DNA of 64,000 nt from Serilophus lunatus (GCA_013399895.1 VXBA01003284.1:372001-436000), one strand, 5' to 3'. Positions 42,101 through 49,647 are shown, numbered from the stretch's first letter. Notes: generated by a model from the sequence alone, not told the origin. Program-made: numbers and translations.

Positions 42101-43156
42101 TTTTGACTCTAGTTCCTTTTAATCCTGTTAATAGACATCTATTTAATATTTTTGTTTGAAAACAACATAGGGAAGTAGAAAGTTGATTTAGAATATTTAG
42201 TGAAAAAGATGTGTACAAGAACCTATTAAGATAGTCTTCAAGTCATTGATGCTCTCAGATGTACTACCTGTGTTTTTATATGCACCAACAAAATTAGTTT
42301 GCTAAAAAGGCTGTCATGTTTGGAAAAACACGTATTTGCTAGACAATCCTGGAACCATGCACTGTACAACAACTAACTTAGCCTATGCCTTCTGTAATTA
42401 TATACTGATAAATAATATAAATATGAAAAACAGACGGATAGTTTTTTCATGTTGATGGCACTATAGGAATCTGAAAGTAACATTTTTCCAAGTGTACAAC
42501 TTGAGTATTAAATATTTGAAATATGTAAACCTGAAGATGACATCCCTTAATGTAGCAATGCTTTGACTACAGCACAGCTCTGCTGCTATGGGCTCAGAAA
42601 TGCTTATGTGTACAAATAATCTCATCATAGTCAAGAAGACTGCTCACAAAATAAGGTGATGCTGTATATGAATTGAAAAGTACAACTGAACCCCAAGTAA
42701 ATTTATTTTAGAACTAGTTGCCAAATAAACTGAAGAAACTGTTCAATCTGTTTGGGTTTAGATGCTTGAGAACTCAACTGTATAGTTTTCTTTACTTAAT
42801 AGTTTTGATTCACAAGTGAGAAAGCCAAATAAATGGAAAAGGTAAATATAACTTTGGATAACCTACAGTCCCAGGCTTGATAAAACTCACCCAAAATTAA
42901 ATGTATCTATATATATATATGTAGAGAGAGAAATAAAAAATGTCCAAAACATACTGAATTCTTACAGTGCTTATAGGAAAAATACTCTATTAGACCATTC
43001 TTAAAAACTTACTTTGGAAAGTAAATTATTACTCTATTTAGATAGTAAAATGAAATGTTGGTTTGATTCTTTTTCTTACAGGGTAAAGCACTTGGGCAGA
43101 TGCTGTTGGATTTCCAGATTAAAAATGTTCCTGATTTAAAATCACTGATAGAGTAA
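3399..43156 (+). CDS. AtuA-like (DUF1446) protein, 3' part of gene, 12 coding exons
   Basis: Joining 3399-3595, 5823-5887, 6112-6218, 10129-10240, 14705-14804, 24240-24279, 25241-25292, 30717-30828, 35347-35430, 36976-37099, 41923-42013 and 43082-43156 gives 1159 bases: one base ending a split codon, then 385 codons and TAA. Every junction keeps frame. Visible residues 1 to about 225 match the second half of the AtuA/DUF1446 domain (IGFPIVE, KPPDTGGLISFGTVAEQL, YLLPDVTCDF, EIAPAGTGMAPGLTG). Residues about 262-385 match the AtuA-like ferredoxin-fold domain (RSGDKGNSANIGVIARHP, YELPGIHGLNF, SLGGGGIASL, GKALGQ). In bacteria AtuA acts in citronellol/geraniol (acyclic terpene) breakdown; its biochemical role, and any role in vertebrates, is not established. 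I see no signal peptide or membrane segment in the visible part. About 200 N-terminal residues must lie in exons before base 1. There is no frameshift or stop, so the gene looks functional. Confidence 0.9.
3596..5822 (+). other. Intron of the AtuA-like gene, nothing else recognised
   Basis: A GT-AG intron, 2.2 kb, AT-rich. It contains a 102-codon open frame at 5253-5561 whose composition and lack of any recognisable motif suggest chance. No repeat recognised. Confidence 0.7.
5823..5887 (+). CDS. AtuA-like gene, exon (visible residues 66-87)
   Basis: 65 bases between a CTGTAG acceptor and an AAG|GTATTG donor. It completes the split Gly codon and reads FDGGAVKVRGAKGLPPSTFYK, leaving in phase 0. 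The G-rich VRGAKG run matches the DUF1446 pattern that follows the CDF motif. Confidence 0.88.
6112..6218 (+). CDS. AtuA-like gene, exon (visible residues 88-122)
   Basis: 107 bases, acceptor TGTTAG, donor AAAG|GTTAGT. It reads VNATYLDGFRATAVCPVGG then PKAIQKGKRTAEGILQ, ending with two bases of an Arg codon that the next exon completes. Only 224 bases of intron separate it from the previous exon, the shortest intron in the visible gene. Confidence 0.88.
6219..10128 (+). other. Intron of the AtuA-like gene carrying a CR1 copy
   Basis: A GT-AG intron, 3.9 kb. The only clear content is the minus-strand CR1 at about 7684-8500. An 18-base-period direct repeat (GAGTTGTATGTTC twice, 9619 and 9637) is also present. 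Open frames around 8900-9880 are T- or A-rich and look spurious. Confidence 0.7.
7684..8500 (-). mobile_element. CR1 LINE fragment, 5'-truncated, minus strand
   Basis: On the minus strand this reads as the 3' end of an avian CR1 retrotransposon. The terminal reverse-transcriptase/ORF2 segment is partly open at 7761-8105 (-), with motifs such as LDTGKKKIHVGLVRDWKRLP. Further 5' are the CR1 stretches matching 'cacctgggcacactgctggc' and the region ending near 8450. The 3' tail with the degenerate ATAGAA-type end lies at about 7684. Stops and frame breaks interrupt it, so it is dead. The 5' limit is a judgement. Confidence 0.85.
10129..10240 (+). CDS. AtuA-like gene, exon (visible residues 123-160)
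   Basis: 112 bases, acceptor GTTGCAG, donor GGT|GTAAGT. It reads TRLIFSQLGYEDYSAVNIQ then VLGSEETYGPHARRSIDG and ends in phase 0. A GTGTAAGT arrangement offers two possible GT donors one codon base apart. Only the GTAAGT site keeps frame with the next exon. Confidence 0.87.
10241..14704 (+). other. Intron of the AtuA-like gene with a TG/TA microsatellite
   Basis: A GT-AG intron, 4.5 kb. It contains T runs at 10280-10294 and 13626-13640 and the dinucleotide repeat at 12095-12132. A short string at 11709-11719 (TCATAGAATCC) resembles a CR1 tail but is too short to call. No gene recognised. Confidence 0.7.
12095..12132. repeat. Compound (TG)n(TA)n microsatellite
   Basis: Four TG units, then twelve TA units (12103-12126), then a short CACA. 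An imperfect TATATATA follows at about 12137. Likely polymorphic in length. Confidence 0.95.
14705..14804 (+). CDS. AtuA-like gene, exon (visible residues 161-193)
   Basis: 100 bases. It reads GPREAVIWLAVHHKQKEA then VEIFSREIAPAGTGM, a strong DUF1446 match, and leaves in phase 1 (ATGG|GTAAAT). The acceptor is a tandem AAGCAG (14699-14704), so a second splice choice would insert one Gln before GPRE. Confidence 0.9.
15350..15372. repeat. Perfect 10-bp inverted repeat (hairpin)
   Basis: Arms AATTATAGCT (15350-15359) and AGCTATAATT (15363-15372) around a 3-base loop, intronic. AT-rich, so it may be a chance palindrome. Confidence 0.9.
17042..17062. repeat. Poly-A tract (21 A)
   Basis: An uninterrupted run of 21 A inside the long intron. 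No processed-gene or LINE body is recognisable upstream, so it is listed only as a homopolymer. Confidence 0.95.
24240..24279 (+). CDS. AtuA-like gene, 40-base exon (visible residues 194-206)
   Basis: A 40-base exon, acceptor TTTCCAG, donor AAAGT|GTAAGT. It encodes APGLTGIVGGRPK and two bases of a Val codon. A 9.4 kb intron precedes it. It was identified because it continues the EIAPAGTGM motif and restores frame to both neighbours. It is too short for an ORF scan to flag. Confidence 0.87.
24280..25240 (+). other. Intron of the AtuA-like gene, nothing else recognised
   Basis: A 961-base GT-AG intron between the 40-base and 52-base exons. AT-rich with no recognisable repeat. Open frames on both strands around 24500-25000 look random. 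Confidence 0.75.
25241..25292 (+). CDS. AtuA-like gene, 52-base exon (visible residues 207-224)
   Basis: 52 bases, acceptor GTTTCTAG, donor CAG|GTAAAC. It reads VSPVLKPFFFCYPKSNVQ and leaves in phase 0. The PVLKPFFF(Y)P pattern is typical of the end of the DUF1446 domain. Too short for an ORF scan. Confidence 0.87.
26850..27960 (-). pseudogene. Endogenous retrovirus gag-like remnant, minus strand, broken
   Basis: On the minus strand, open blocks at 27697-27957, 27467-27700 and 26915-27133 lie in different frames, separated by stops and shifts. They read in order like the gag-like protein of a widespread avian endogenous retrovirus family. Segments such as HIITWLLQCWDNGASSL and a later MRKW-containing stretch near 26900 are what I recognise. 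It has at least one frameshift (27697-27700) and several stops, so it cannot make protein. The matching-orientation LTR at 29595-30089 lies upstream in the proviral sense. Family identity rests on recall and needs a database search. Confidence 0.55.
28008..28628 (-). mobile_element. CR1 LINE fragment, minus strand
   Basis: The 3' end of a CR1 reading leftward: ATCATAGAATCA at 28008, then the inverse of the typical 'accttaaagatnatctagt' tail. The terminal ORF2 segment follows, with the open block at 28204-28503 (-) including KFGLDIRKKKI. It is 5'-truncated near 28628 and broken by stops. Its tail sequence differs from that of the adjacent + copy, so the two belong to different CR1 subfamilies. 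Confidence 0.87.
28650..29270 (+). mobile_element. CR1 LINE fragment, plus strand
   Basis: It begins near 'gagccagcagtgtgcccatg' and has an open block (28672-28995) reading QQCAHVAKKANGILAYIRNS and further on SSLVRLHLGCCVQFWA, the familiar CR1 ORF2 C-terminal region. It ends with the 'gatgatctcaggg..ttccaacctaa' type tail at about 29230-29270. The frame closes at 28993 and later parts carry breaks. The start is approximate. Confidence 0.88.
29271..29594 (-). other. Possible internal/leader sequence of the provirus
   Basis: 324 bases between the + CR1 and the LTR. In the LTR's orientation this directly follows the 5' LTR, so it could be untranslated leader between LTR and gag. No primer-binding site typical of tRNA-Lys or tRNA-Pro is visible at the expected position. 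Assignment is by position only. Confidence 0.3.
29595..30089 (-). mobile_element. Endogenous retrovirus LTR (ERVK-like avian family), minus strand
   Basis: About 495 bases, starting TGTCATGGTTTAGTCCCAGC and ending CTGCACC..GAGAACA. This layout matches a common avian LTR whose sense strand runs right to left here. In sense the inverse of TTTGTATACTGGGCATG (about 29900) sits where the TATA/start region belongs, and the inverse of AGTTTAATAATTG (about 29715) sits near the R/U5 end. I see no clean 4-6 bp target-site duplication: the flanks AAGGAC and GTAAAT differ. Orientation agrees with the gag-like remnant downstream in sense. Confidence 0.7.
30717..30828 (+). CDS. AtuA-like gene, exon (visible residues 225-261), inter-domain linker
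   Basis: 112 bases, acceptor TTTGTGCAG, donor AAAG|GTATGT. It reads INLFLNGQHVEIFEEDLTF then TSDEVVSFDPPKISSELK and leaves in phase 1. This is the acidic link between the DUF1446 core and the C-terminal domain. It is the first exon after the transposon-filled intron. Confidence 0.87.
30829..35346 (+). other. Intron of the AtuA-like gene
   Basis: A GT-AG intron, 4.5 kb, AT-rich. It holds an A/C-rich low-complexity tract at 33903-33978. Open frames at 31959-32334 and 33700-34380 overlap on both strands without recognisable motifs. No transposon recognised. Confidence 0.7.
33903..33978. repeat. A/C-rich low-complexity tract
   Basis: About 76 bases composed almost only of A and C, with A runs up to 12, ACAAAAC-type units and very few G or T. 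Simple sequence. Confidence 0.85.
35347..35430 (+). CDS. AtuA-like gene, exon opening the ferredoxin-fold domain (visible residues 262-289)
   Basis: 84 bases, acceptor TGTATAG, donor CATAG|GTATTT, phase 1 on both sides. It encodes DLPSGPHTYRLEDLAY then TRSGDKGNSANI. The RSGDKG(N/D)xANIG signature is diagnostic of the AtuA-like C-terminal domain, also found as stand-alone proteins next to bacterial AtuA. Confidence 0.92.
35431..36975 (+). other. Intron of the AtuA-like gene, nothing else recognised
   Basis: A GT-AG intron, 1.5 kb, AT-rich, with a T-rich tract at about 36208-36240. No repeat family or open frame of note. Confidence 0.75.
36976..37099 (+). CDS. AtuA-like gene, exon (visible residues 290-330)
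   Basis: 124 bases, acceptor TTAACAG, donor ACAAG|GTGAGT. It reads GVIARHPLYYPYLKKTLTA then QALENYFQHLLEHEKPEEPL, ending with two bases of Arg. It continues the ANIGVIAR motif directly. Confidence 0.9.
37100..41922 (+). other. Intron of the AtuA-like gene, nothing clearly recognised
   Basis: A GT-AG intron, 4.8 kb. A purine-rich stretch at about 40680-41330 has a composition unlike its surroundings and could be an old repeat I do not recognise. Other open frames look random. Confidence 0.65.
41923..42013 (+). CDS. AtuA-like gene, penultimate exon with a GC donor (visible residues 331-361)
   Basis: 91 bases, acceptor TTTTACAG. It reads RYELPGIHGLNFVLKNSLGG then GGIASLRSDPQ. The coding match stops at CCACAG and the following intron starts GCATGT. 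The nearest GT (42018) would shift the frame and give an early stop in the last exon, so the GC donor is the only choice that yields the conserved SDPQ-GKALGQ join. Reading through without splicing adds ten residues and stops at 42043. Confidence 0.88.
42014..43081 (+). other. Last intron of the AtuA-like gene, GC-AG type
   Basis: It starts GCATGT after CAG and ends TTCTTACAG. Frame and the conserved SDPQ-GKALGQ protein join require this boundary. A (TA)n/(GA)n patch lies at 42909-42931. Confidence 0.8.
43082..43156 (+). CDS. AtuA-like gene, last coding exon (visible residues 362-385 and stop)
   Basis: 75 bases after acceptor TTCTTACAG. It reads GKALGQMLLDFQIKNVPDL then KSLIE and ends TAA at 43154-43156. 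GKALGQxLL is the conserved C-terminal motif of the AtuA-like ferredoxin-fold domain, which fixes this as the true end of the protein. Confidence 0.9.
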   Translation, partial: GKALGQMLLDFQIKNVPDLKSLIE

Positions 43157-43519
43157 CAGGTGTTTAATATATATGCTTTTAACACTGAGTGGTATAAAAA
43201 CATGTTATAAACAAGAACTGGCTTCTTGAGTGAGATATTTTTTTAAAGTCAAAGAGTAGAAGTTTTTGACAGTTATCTCTCAGAGGCTTAGCTATATGGC
43301 ACACATTAGCAAATGTTTTGAGTAATACCAGACTATTAGCTTTGCTATGACTGATAACATTTCCTGTCTAGATAATACATTGGATGAAGAACTAATTTAT
43401 TTCCTAAAAAATAGAATTAATCAAATTGCAACATAACATTTAATTACGAGACAAGATAATCTTTATCCAAGATGAAAATTACCTCCTCTTCAGTCCATCT
43501 CTCTTTTCCTTTCTTTTCT

Positions 43520-43546
43520 TTCAATTTTCTTTATTTGAAAATTGAA
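43520..43546. repeat. Perfect 10-bp inverted repeat in the 3' UTR
   Basis: Arms TTCAATTTTC (43520-43529) and GAAAATTGAA (43537-43546) with a 7-base loop, directly after a pyrimidine-rich run (43498-43519). It would fold in the mRNA of the AtuA-like gene. Confidence 0.9.
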
Positions 43547-43665
43547 TGGACTGCTCTGCTGTCAGCTGTGTTTGTCCTGTGCATAGAGTGAGGCTGGGTA
43601 ACCTGCTCTGTATTGCTGTGAAATCAGCACTGTCTGGTACTGGGGAACAGCTTTCCCTGTTGGGC

Positions 43666-43671
43666 AATAAA
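43666..43671 (+). terminator. Candidate polyadenylation signal, AtuA-like gene
   Basis: AATAAA, the first canonical hexamer downstream of the TAA at 43154. A GT-rich element about 20 bases on fits a downstream element. Confidence 0.4.
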
Positions 43672-43690
43672 GTAATAATTGGTACTGTTA

Positions 43691-46600
43691 TACAGTGGTT
43701 GTAAATGCTGACCTTTGGTGATCCACCAAACGTTAAGCACTTTGTCTGATTAATGACAGACTTTATTATTACATTTTCCAATATCTCTTAGTAGTTAATC
43801 CCTTAGTTGAAAGCACTGACTAGCAGTAAATCGCAGATCTTGGCGTGGTAATAAATTTGAAGATGAGGAGTGTGCCTGCTTGCTCCTCCTTGTAGTGGTG
43901 CAATCAAGGCAGGGAGGAAGCGGGGCCGGGTGTTGGAGGGATACCTGGTTTTGTTTCAGGGCTGTTAAATCCTTCTTTTGTGCAGCAGAGTCATGCCTGG
44001 ATTAAGTTCGTGTGATTGTTGTTTGCATTGCCCTTCCCACAGAAAGGTCTGTCTTCTGCTGTGAAGGCATGCCATGTTGAATGCATGTTGTACTCTGTCT
44101 CTCTTTTGACTCCTCATCGTCACCTCCCCATCCTCCGTCCTGCACAGTGTGACTAGCACATTTGAACTCACATACTTCTAAACTTCTTCACCTGATTAAG
44201 AAGAGCCATAAAAATCTCATCATGCTTCCTGGGGCAATATCAAGATGGAAATTCTGGTTAACTGCAGAAGCCATAAAATATTACTCTGCTTGTTCAGATA
44301 TTTTATATTCAGAAATTAATCTTTCAACTTACTTTGAGGAGATTGTATTTATTGTTTAGTACTGACAAAATGAGGCATTACTAGCACCAGACAAAATTAT
44401 AGAAATAAGGGGTTTTTTTAATTGTCAGCAAAACTATCTGTTAGTTGTTCCTAAGTATCTATCTGTGCTATCACTGTCATTAGTTTCCTGGCCTCTTGCT
44501 TGCTAATGAGGACTATGCAATGAACCTTTCCCACCTTTTCTGTGTTTTTTTTTCATTTGAATTGAAGGTGTCATAAGTAAATGCTTTATCCATCTAAACA
44601 GGTTATTCTCTGAGCGAGTCATAAGTACTGTCTGTGTATACAGCATGATTCAGTCAGGTCATAAAAAATGAGTCATTACTTCATTGCAGAAAAATAAGTT
44701 AATAACGTCAACGGCATGCAGGTTTTACTATGTTTACAGTCATTGTTTGTTAGAAAACTTGTTAATAATTTGGAAGCCTATTGAGAGGAAATAGAAAAAA
44801 TGATAGGCCTCAGTAACAAAACTACAAGGATTAAAAAGGCTACACTAAATATTTGCAGTTCACTCAGTATGCTGCTTAAGTGACTCTGGAAATGTGTATG
44901 CAATAAATTTCTAAATAAAAGTGAACATTTATAAAGTATGAATTTGTTTTAGTCATTTATATTGTTTCTTCTACTGGAAGAGAGTGATACTTAGTTCAGA
45001 AGTCCTTTGTTTGGGTTGCTTCACTTGAGTGCAATTTTGTGTATTGACTTGCCGGTTCCTTCTTTGTTCAGATTTTGTCTGTTCTGTCCTAGCCTTTGTT
45101 AAATTCAAAAACTGAAAAAGTAAATGATACTGTTTTCTAGAGAGCTGGTTACTTACAGCTCTACAATGGAAGCTGTAATTTGCTGAAAAGAATGGTACAG
45201 TGTTGAAATGGATTGGATATAGGAAAACAAAGGTGCTGAGTTTTATGTCTGGAATAGCCCTTTTGGATGCTGTAAAGCCATCCTTCACAAATATGTTTTC
45301 TGTCCATTATTTCAGTACACCAGTTTAAACCAAGTGACATGGCTTTTCAGATCATTTTCTTGCAAATCATACCCTCCAAAAATCCCTATCCAAAGATTTT
45401 CTTTTCCTTTAACTCCTTCCCATGTTTTGAACTCAAAAAACTATACTTGTTTCAGCAGTCCCAAAAGACATGAAAGCTGCATTTGTTTCTTAATCTACAA
45501 TAAAGCTTGAGTAATTGAGAAAGGTTTGGTAAAATGTAAATTGTACACAGAGGTGAGCATGTATGCAATGCACATTGGTTTAACTTAGGTCAGTTAAAAA
45601 ATTTGTTTTGTCTGCTTGTTAAACCATGTCTGTTCCTCATATGAGCAAAAACTTACCTTTCCCATTGCCTATTTTCCCTGCTTTTTCCCTACTATGTTAG
45701 TTGTGAGGGCATGATGGAAATGTTAATGCCTAGTGCATAACATAAGGTTCCTTGTAATACAGGAGTTTCACTGTAATGGAAACTGGCTGACACCTCTTAC
45801 CTAGGAAGTTTTTGTGCTGTGTCTCATCTGCACTACTAAATAAAGGCTGCATTCTCTTACATCTTGAAGCTTTCTTACTGCATTTCACCCGAACTCTTGA
45901 AACTAAAGCATAGGCTTTATCATTAAATAGTTCCATAAGAGTTAACAGTCCAAACAAATATTTTCTCAGTGTTTGCTGGTTTATATTTAATATTCCAAAG
46001 TGATTTTTCAACTTAAATCTGTGTATTAAAACTATTAAAACTGTTATTCAAAATTCACCCTAGAGGATGTGCCAGTGTTTGATGAACAATGTATACTTTT
46101 AGTTTTGCTATCTCCAACTGAGCAATTTTTTTCCACTGAAATACATCTTGTTTGCCCCCTTCAGAGCAGATTAAAAATTAATGTTAAAAAAAACACCTAA
46201 ATTTTGGTTTATGTCATGGAAGTTTGACAGTAATAAGGAGTGCAGCCCCTTGAGTTGGAAAGCAGAAAATGTTGGGTTGCAGGTTGCTTTTCAAGAATCT
46301 AAATGGTTTCATTCAGAAATTATTTTGATGTATTAAGTGTTTTACACACAGTAATGCTTACAGCAGTTGCAGGGTAGTGGCAAAGCCTGGATGGATTTCA
46401 TTTGCTGCAACCCACTCCATAGACCTGTCTGCTCTGTAATGCCTTTTGAGCTTGTTCATTGGGGTTTCTGGGTTTGAGAGTCAGCAAGTGGTTTGGGGGA
46501 GGGAGGAAGAGAGGAGGCTCATTAGTGCCTCAGGTATAAGGAAATTACACTGCTGAGTTGTCACACCTTTCACCTTAATACTTTGAAACCCATGCAGTAA

Positions 46601-48049
46601 GACTTTGAGTCTCCTCCTTGTGGCAATTCCTCTTCTTCGATTTCATCCTGGTTTCCTTTCTGGATTTACTTGAAATGGACCCTGGTCATTTTGGGATTAA
46701 AGCTAACTGGCTTGAAGAAAGCAAACAAAAGATACCTCCAAGAGAAAGATCCCATTGAGAAATGTCTGTCAGGGAGTTCAGCTGAATTCCTCTACCTTCC
46801 TTTGGGCAGGGTGAGAGAAACCTGAGCTGTAGAACTGAAGCATCTCCAGCACCTTTTTCAACAAAAGCCATCCAGACACTCCCTAAACAACTTCAGCACA
46901 AGGAAGAGGGAGAATCTTGAGATGGCAGCACAAGGCAGGAACAGTGTATATCCTCACAGGAGGGAGGCAGGAAGCTTTCTGGAATCTTTGACAACCTCTG
47001 GCACAGTGCTCCATCTTTGGACCAGCTGCTGTGACCATCACCAAGTGGGTGAGATCCTTTATCAAGATAAGGCATTGTAACATTTTCCCCTTAAAAATAA
47101 TGCAGTAGGTAAAAATAAGAAGTTTCCTCTCCTGCCCCTGTTTTTATTTACTGGTAGCAAAAGCTTCAAACCTTCCAAATTTAAATTTCCAGATTTAAAC
47201 ATCTGAATCTGAAAGTATGCTTCTTTAATTATATAATTGTGTGTGGGTGGTGACTAATTCACAGGGTTCCTACCAGCATACTAAGCCACATCTAGAAGGT
47301 ATTTTCTCTTTTGTGAGCGATGCGATTTGAAGTAGGGGGCCTGAGGGGTAAGCCTCTGTTTCGTAAAAATTTGGCTGAGACTCTCCAGACAAAATCCCAA
47401 ATGCCTGATCACTGTTAAGCAGCGCTGAGATTCTGGCCTGTAATTAGCAACTGAACAAGAGATTATGGTGGGCCTCTCTCTGCAGATGAAGCAAGGTGAG
47501 GATAATTTTCAGTTCCTCAGGAAGCTTCTCTGCTCCAAGCAGGAGGAAGCTGGGGGCACTAGCCGTCATTCTTGTTGATGAGCAGTAAGGTAACACACTC
47601 TCCTGAAATATTTTCTTCACAGAGGAAGTGGCCAAAGGATCCTGAACCTTGGTTCAATATCTCTGGTTGTAGAAGGCTCTCACCTGCTACATCTTTGAGC
47701 TCCCCTTTGCCTTCCTAGTCATACCAGAGCCATTTGCTAGCGGAAAAAAAAAGGGATGGTTGAACATTTTTCTCTTTTAAGCTGGTCCGACTAAAGAGGT
47801 TCTACAGCTCGAGGGTGGTCTAGGGATCTCGTTAGTGATCCACAGGCTCTCAGATTTTAAAGTGACGAGGGAAAAATAACCTACTCTTTAAATGTGGTTT
47901 TCCTTCGGAGAGCCGCCAAGCTGCTGCACACCAGCGCTCCTTTTCTCGCTTCCGTTTTTCATACTTGGCATCCTGTGGTTGTGGTGTTTGCCTGAGTTTA
48001 AAGAAGATGCTGCGACAAACTCCTCCAGCATTCTTACACGCACATCCCT
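43691..48049. other. Intergenic region between the AtuA-like gene and LRAT
   Basis: About 4.4 kb, AT-rich, with no recognised gene or transposon. Extra AATAAA hexamers occur (43850, and around 44900-44920), so the upstream transcript could be longer. Short open frames (for example at 44971-45288 and 45730-46011, minus strand) have no motif. Confidence 0.7.
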
Positions 48050-48218
48050 TACTCCCACTCCCGCGCCCGCTCCGCGCTTCTCACAGAGGCGAAAGCTCCC
48101 CCGTGCAGCCGAAGCGACAGCGTCGGGGCAGGAGCGGCTGCGGCACGAACAAAGGTCCCGGCAGCGGGACGGCGCGCGGCGGCGGCGGGGGCTTGGTGAA
48201 AGGCTGCAGCCAGAGCGG

Positions 48219-48252
48219 NNNNNNNNNNNNNNNNNNNNNNNNNNNNNNNNNN
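48219..48252. other. Assembly gap (34 N)
   Basis: A run of 34 N within GC-rich sequence about 850 bases upstream of the LRAT ATG. A possible splice donor (TTCAG|GTAAAA, 48277/48278) follows it, so an untranslated first exon could be partly hidden here. Confidence 0.98.
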
Positions 48253-48427
48253 ACTCTCCGGGCCCCGTCATCTTCAGGTAAAATGAATGTCTGTCCCATC
48301 CATCATCCCGCCGTCCCCGAGGGGGCGGGAACCTGCCCGGCTGCTGAAACTTCCGAGCCTTGGCTGGGGCGGCATTGTTGACCTGACAGGGCTGCTCTTT
48401 TGTGGGCTCCGTTGCCAGGATCTAGGC

Positions 48428-48444
48428 ATTTGCATAATGGATTA
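48428..48444 (+). promoter_or_regulatory. Octamer plus OTX/CRX-type core upstream of LRAT
   Basis: ATTTGCAT (48428-48435) is a perfect octamer (POU factor site) and GGATTA (48439-48444) is the K50-homeodomain core bound by OTX/CRX proteins. Both lie about 670 bases before the LRAT start codon in an AT-rich pocket of the CpG island. LRAT is active in retinal pigment epithelium, where OTX2 operates, which makes the site plausible. Short motifs also occur by chance. Confidence 0.3.
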
Positions 48445-49104
48445 GCATGAAACGGGACGCACGGGAATGCCGCTCCGCCGATTGACACTCTTTCTTAGCC
48501 GGCGGACCTTTCGGGCGAGCTAATTTATAAATGTGACTTTCCGCTCTCCTTCGGAGACGTGTTTTCTTTCGGGGAAGAAAGACGCTCCGCTCCCCTCTCC
48601 CGCCGCCGTGTGAGCACCGTGGCAGCCCGCCAGCCCCAGTCCGACTGCCGGGGCGGGCACTCAGAGCCCTTCGGCTCCCACCGGCGGGGGAAGGCGAACG
48701 AAGCGTCTGCGGCCCCGGGAGCCCTTCCGCTGTTCACCCCAGGGCCCGTGTAAAGGGCTTTGCGCGCACCTTTCCTTGCGCTTCTACCTGGGCAGCGCCG
48801 GGGGAGGGCGGGGGTGGGGGGGAGCTGTGGGTGGTTCCTGACCCAGGCTGCGGGCTGTGGTCACCGCACTGTCTCGAGGGCCGAGCCGCCGCCCCGGCCA
48901 GGCCGGGGGACACCGGGTCGACTCGGGCTCCCGCCGCGACCCCAATAAAGGCGGGCCGGTCCTCGGGGCGGGCGCTCCCCGTACGCCGCTCACCCGGTGG
49001 GCCGGCCTGGGTGCCCGCCCCGCTCCGCCCCGCCGGTAGCCTAGAAAAGTGAAGCTGGGCGCCGAGTGCTGCTCGAAGACAGTCGAGGGCTTCCCCAGCT
49101 CACC

Positions 49105-49647
49105 ATGAAGAACCCAGTGCCGCAGGCGGCCTCGCTACTGCTGGAGAAGCTGATGCTCCTCGTCCACGTTCGTCCCTTTCTCACGGGCTCCGGCGGTGAA
49201 ACGGTGCCGCCGGCTCCCGGCGACTACGACACCAGCTGCTTCAAGCGGGGCGACCTGCTGGAGGTGCCCCGCACCCTCTTCATCCACTTCGGCATCTACT
49301 TGGGGGAGAACCGCGTCGCGCACTTGATGCCCGACATCCTGCCCACCTTCACCGACGACCACCAGCAGATCCAGCAGGTGGTGACCAACAAGCGGCTTAT
49401 CCTGGGCGTCATCGCCAGGACAGCCAGCGTCCGGGTGGACACGGTGGAGGACTTCGCCTACGGCGGCAGCATCCTGGTCAACCACATGGACCGGCTCTTC
49501 GAGGACCAGGTGCTGGCCAACGAGGAGGCGGCTCGCCGGGCGGAGGGGCTGGTGGGCGCCACGGCCTATAGCCTGCTCTGGAACAACTGCGAGCACTTCG
49601 TCACCTACTGCCGATACGGAGCCGCGGTCAGCTTACAGACCGACAAG
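49105..49647 (+). CDS. LRAT: LRAT coding exon 1
   Basis: 543 bases, 181 codons, ending DK|GTACGG in phase 0. It holds the whole catalytic domain including His61, His73 and Cys162. The start context CTCACCATGA is acceptable. GC-rich codon choice reflects the CpG island. Confidence 0.96.

Larger units (their letters stand above)
43157..43690 (+). other. Probable 3' UTR of the AtuA-like gene
   Basis: The first canonical AATAAA after the stop is at 43666-43671, followed by a GT-rich stretch (about 43688-43700). That suggests cleavage near 43690 and a UTR of about 530 bases. A second AATAAA at 43850-43855 is an alternative. A pyrimidine run and a 10-bp perfect hairpin (43520-43546) lie inside the UTR. 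No transcript evidence is available. Confidence 0.45.

Noticed and set aside
47888..48993. Many overlapping open frames on both strands near the N gap
   Set aside because: GC-rich CpG-island sequence has few stops; several frames run across the N run, and none has a recognisable domain.
49135..49596. 153-codon minus-strand frame opposite LRAT exon 1
   Set aside because: It is the antisense shadow of a GC-rich coding exon.
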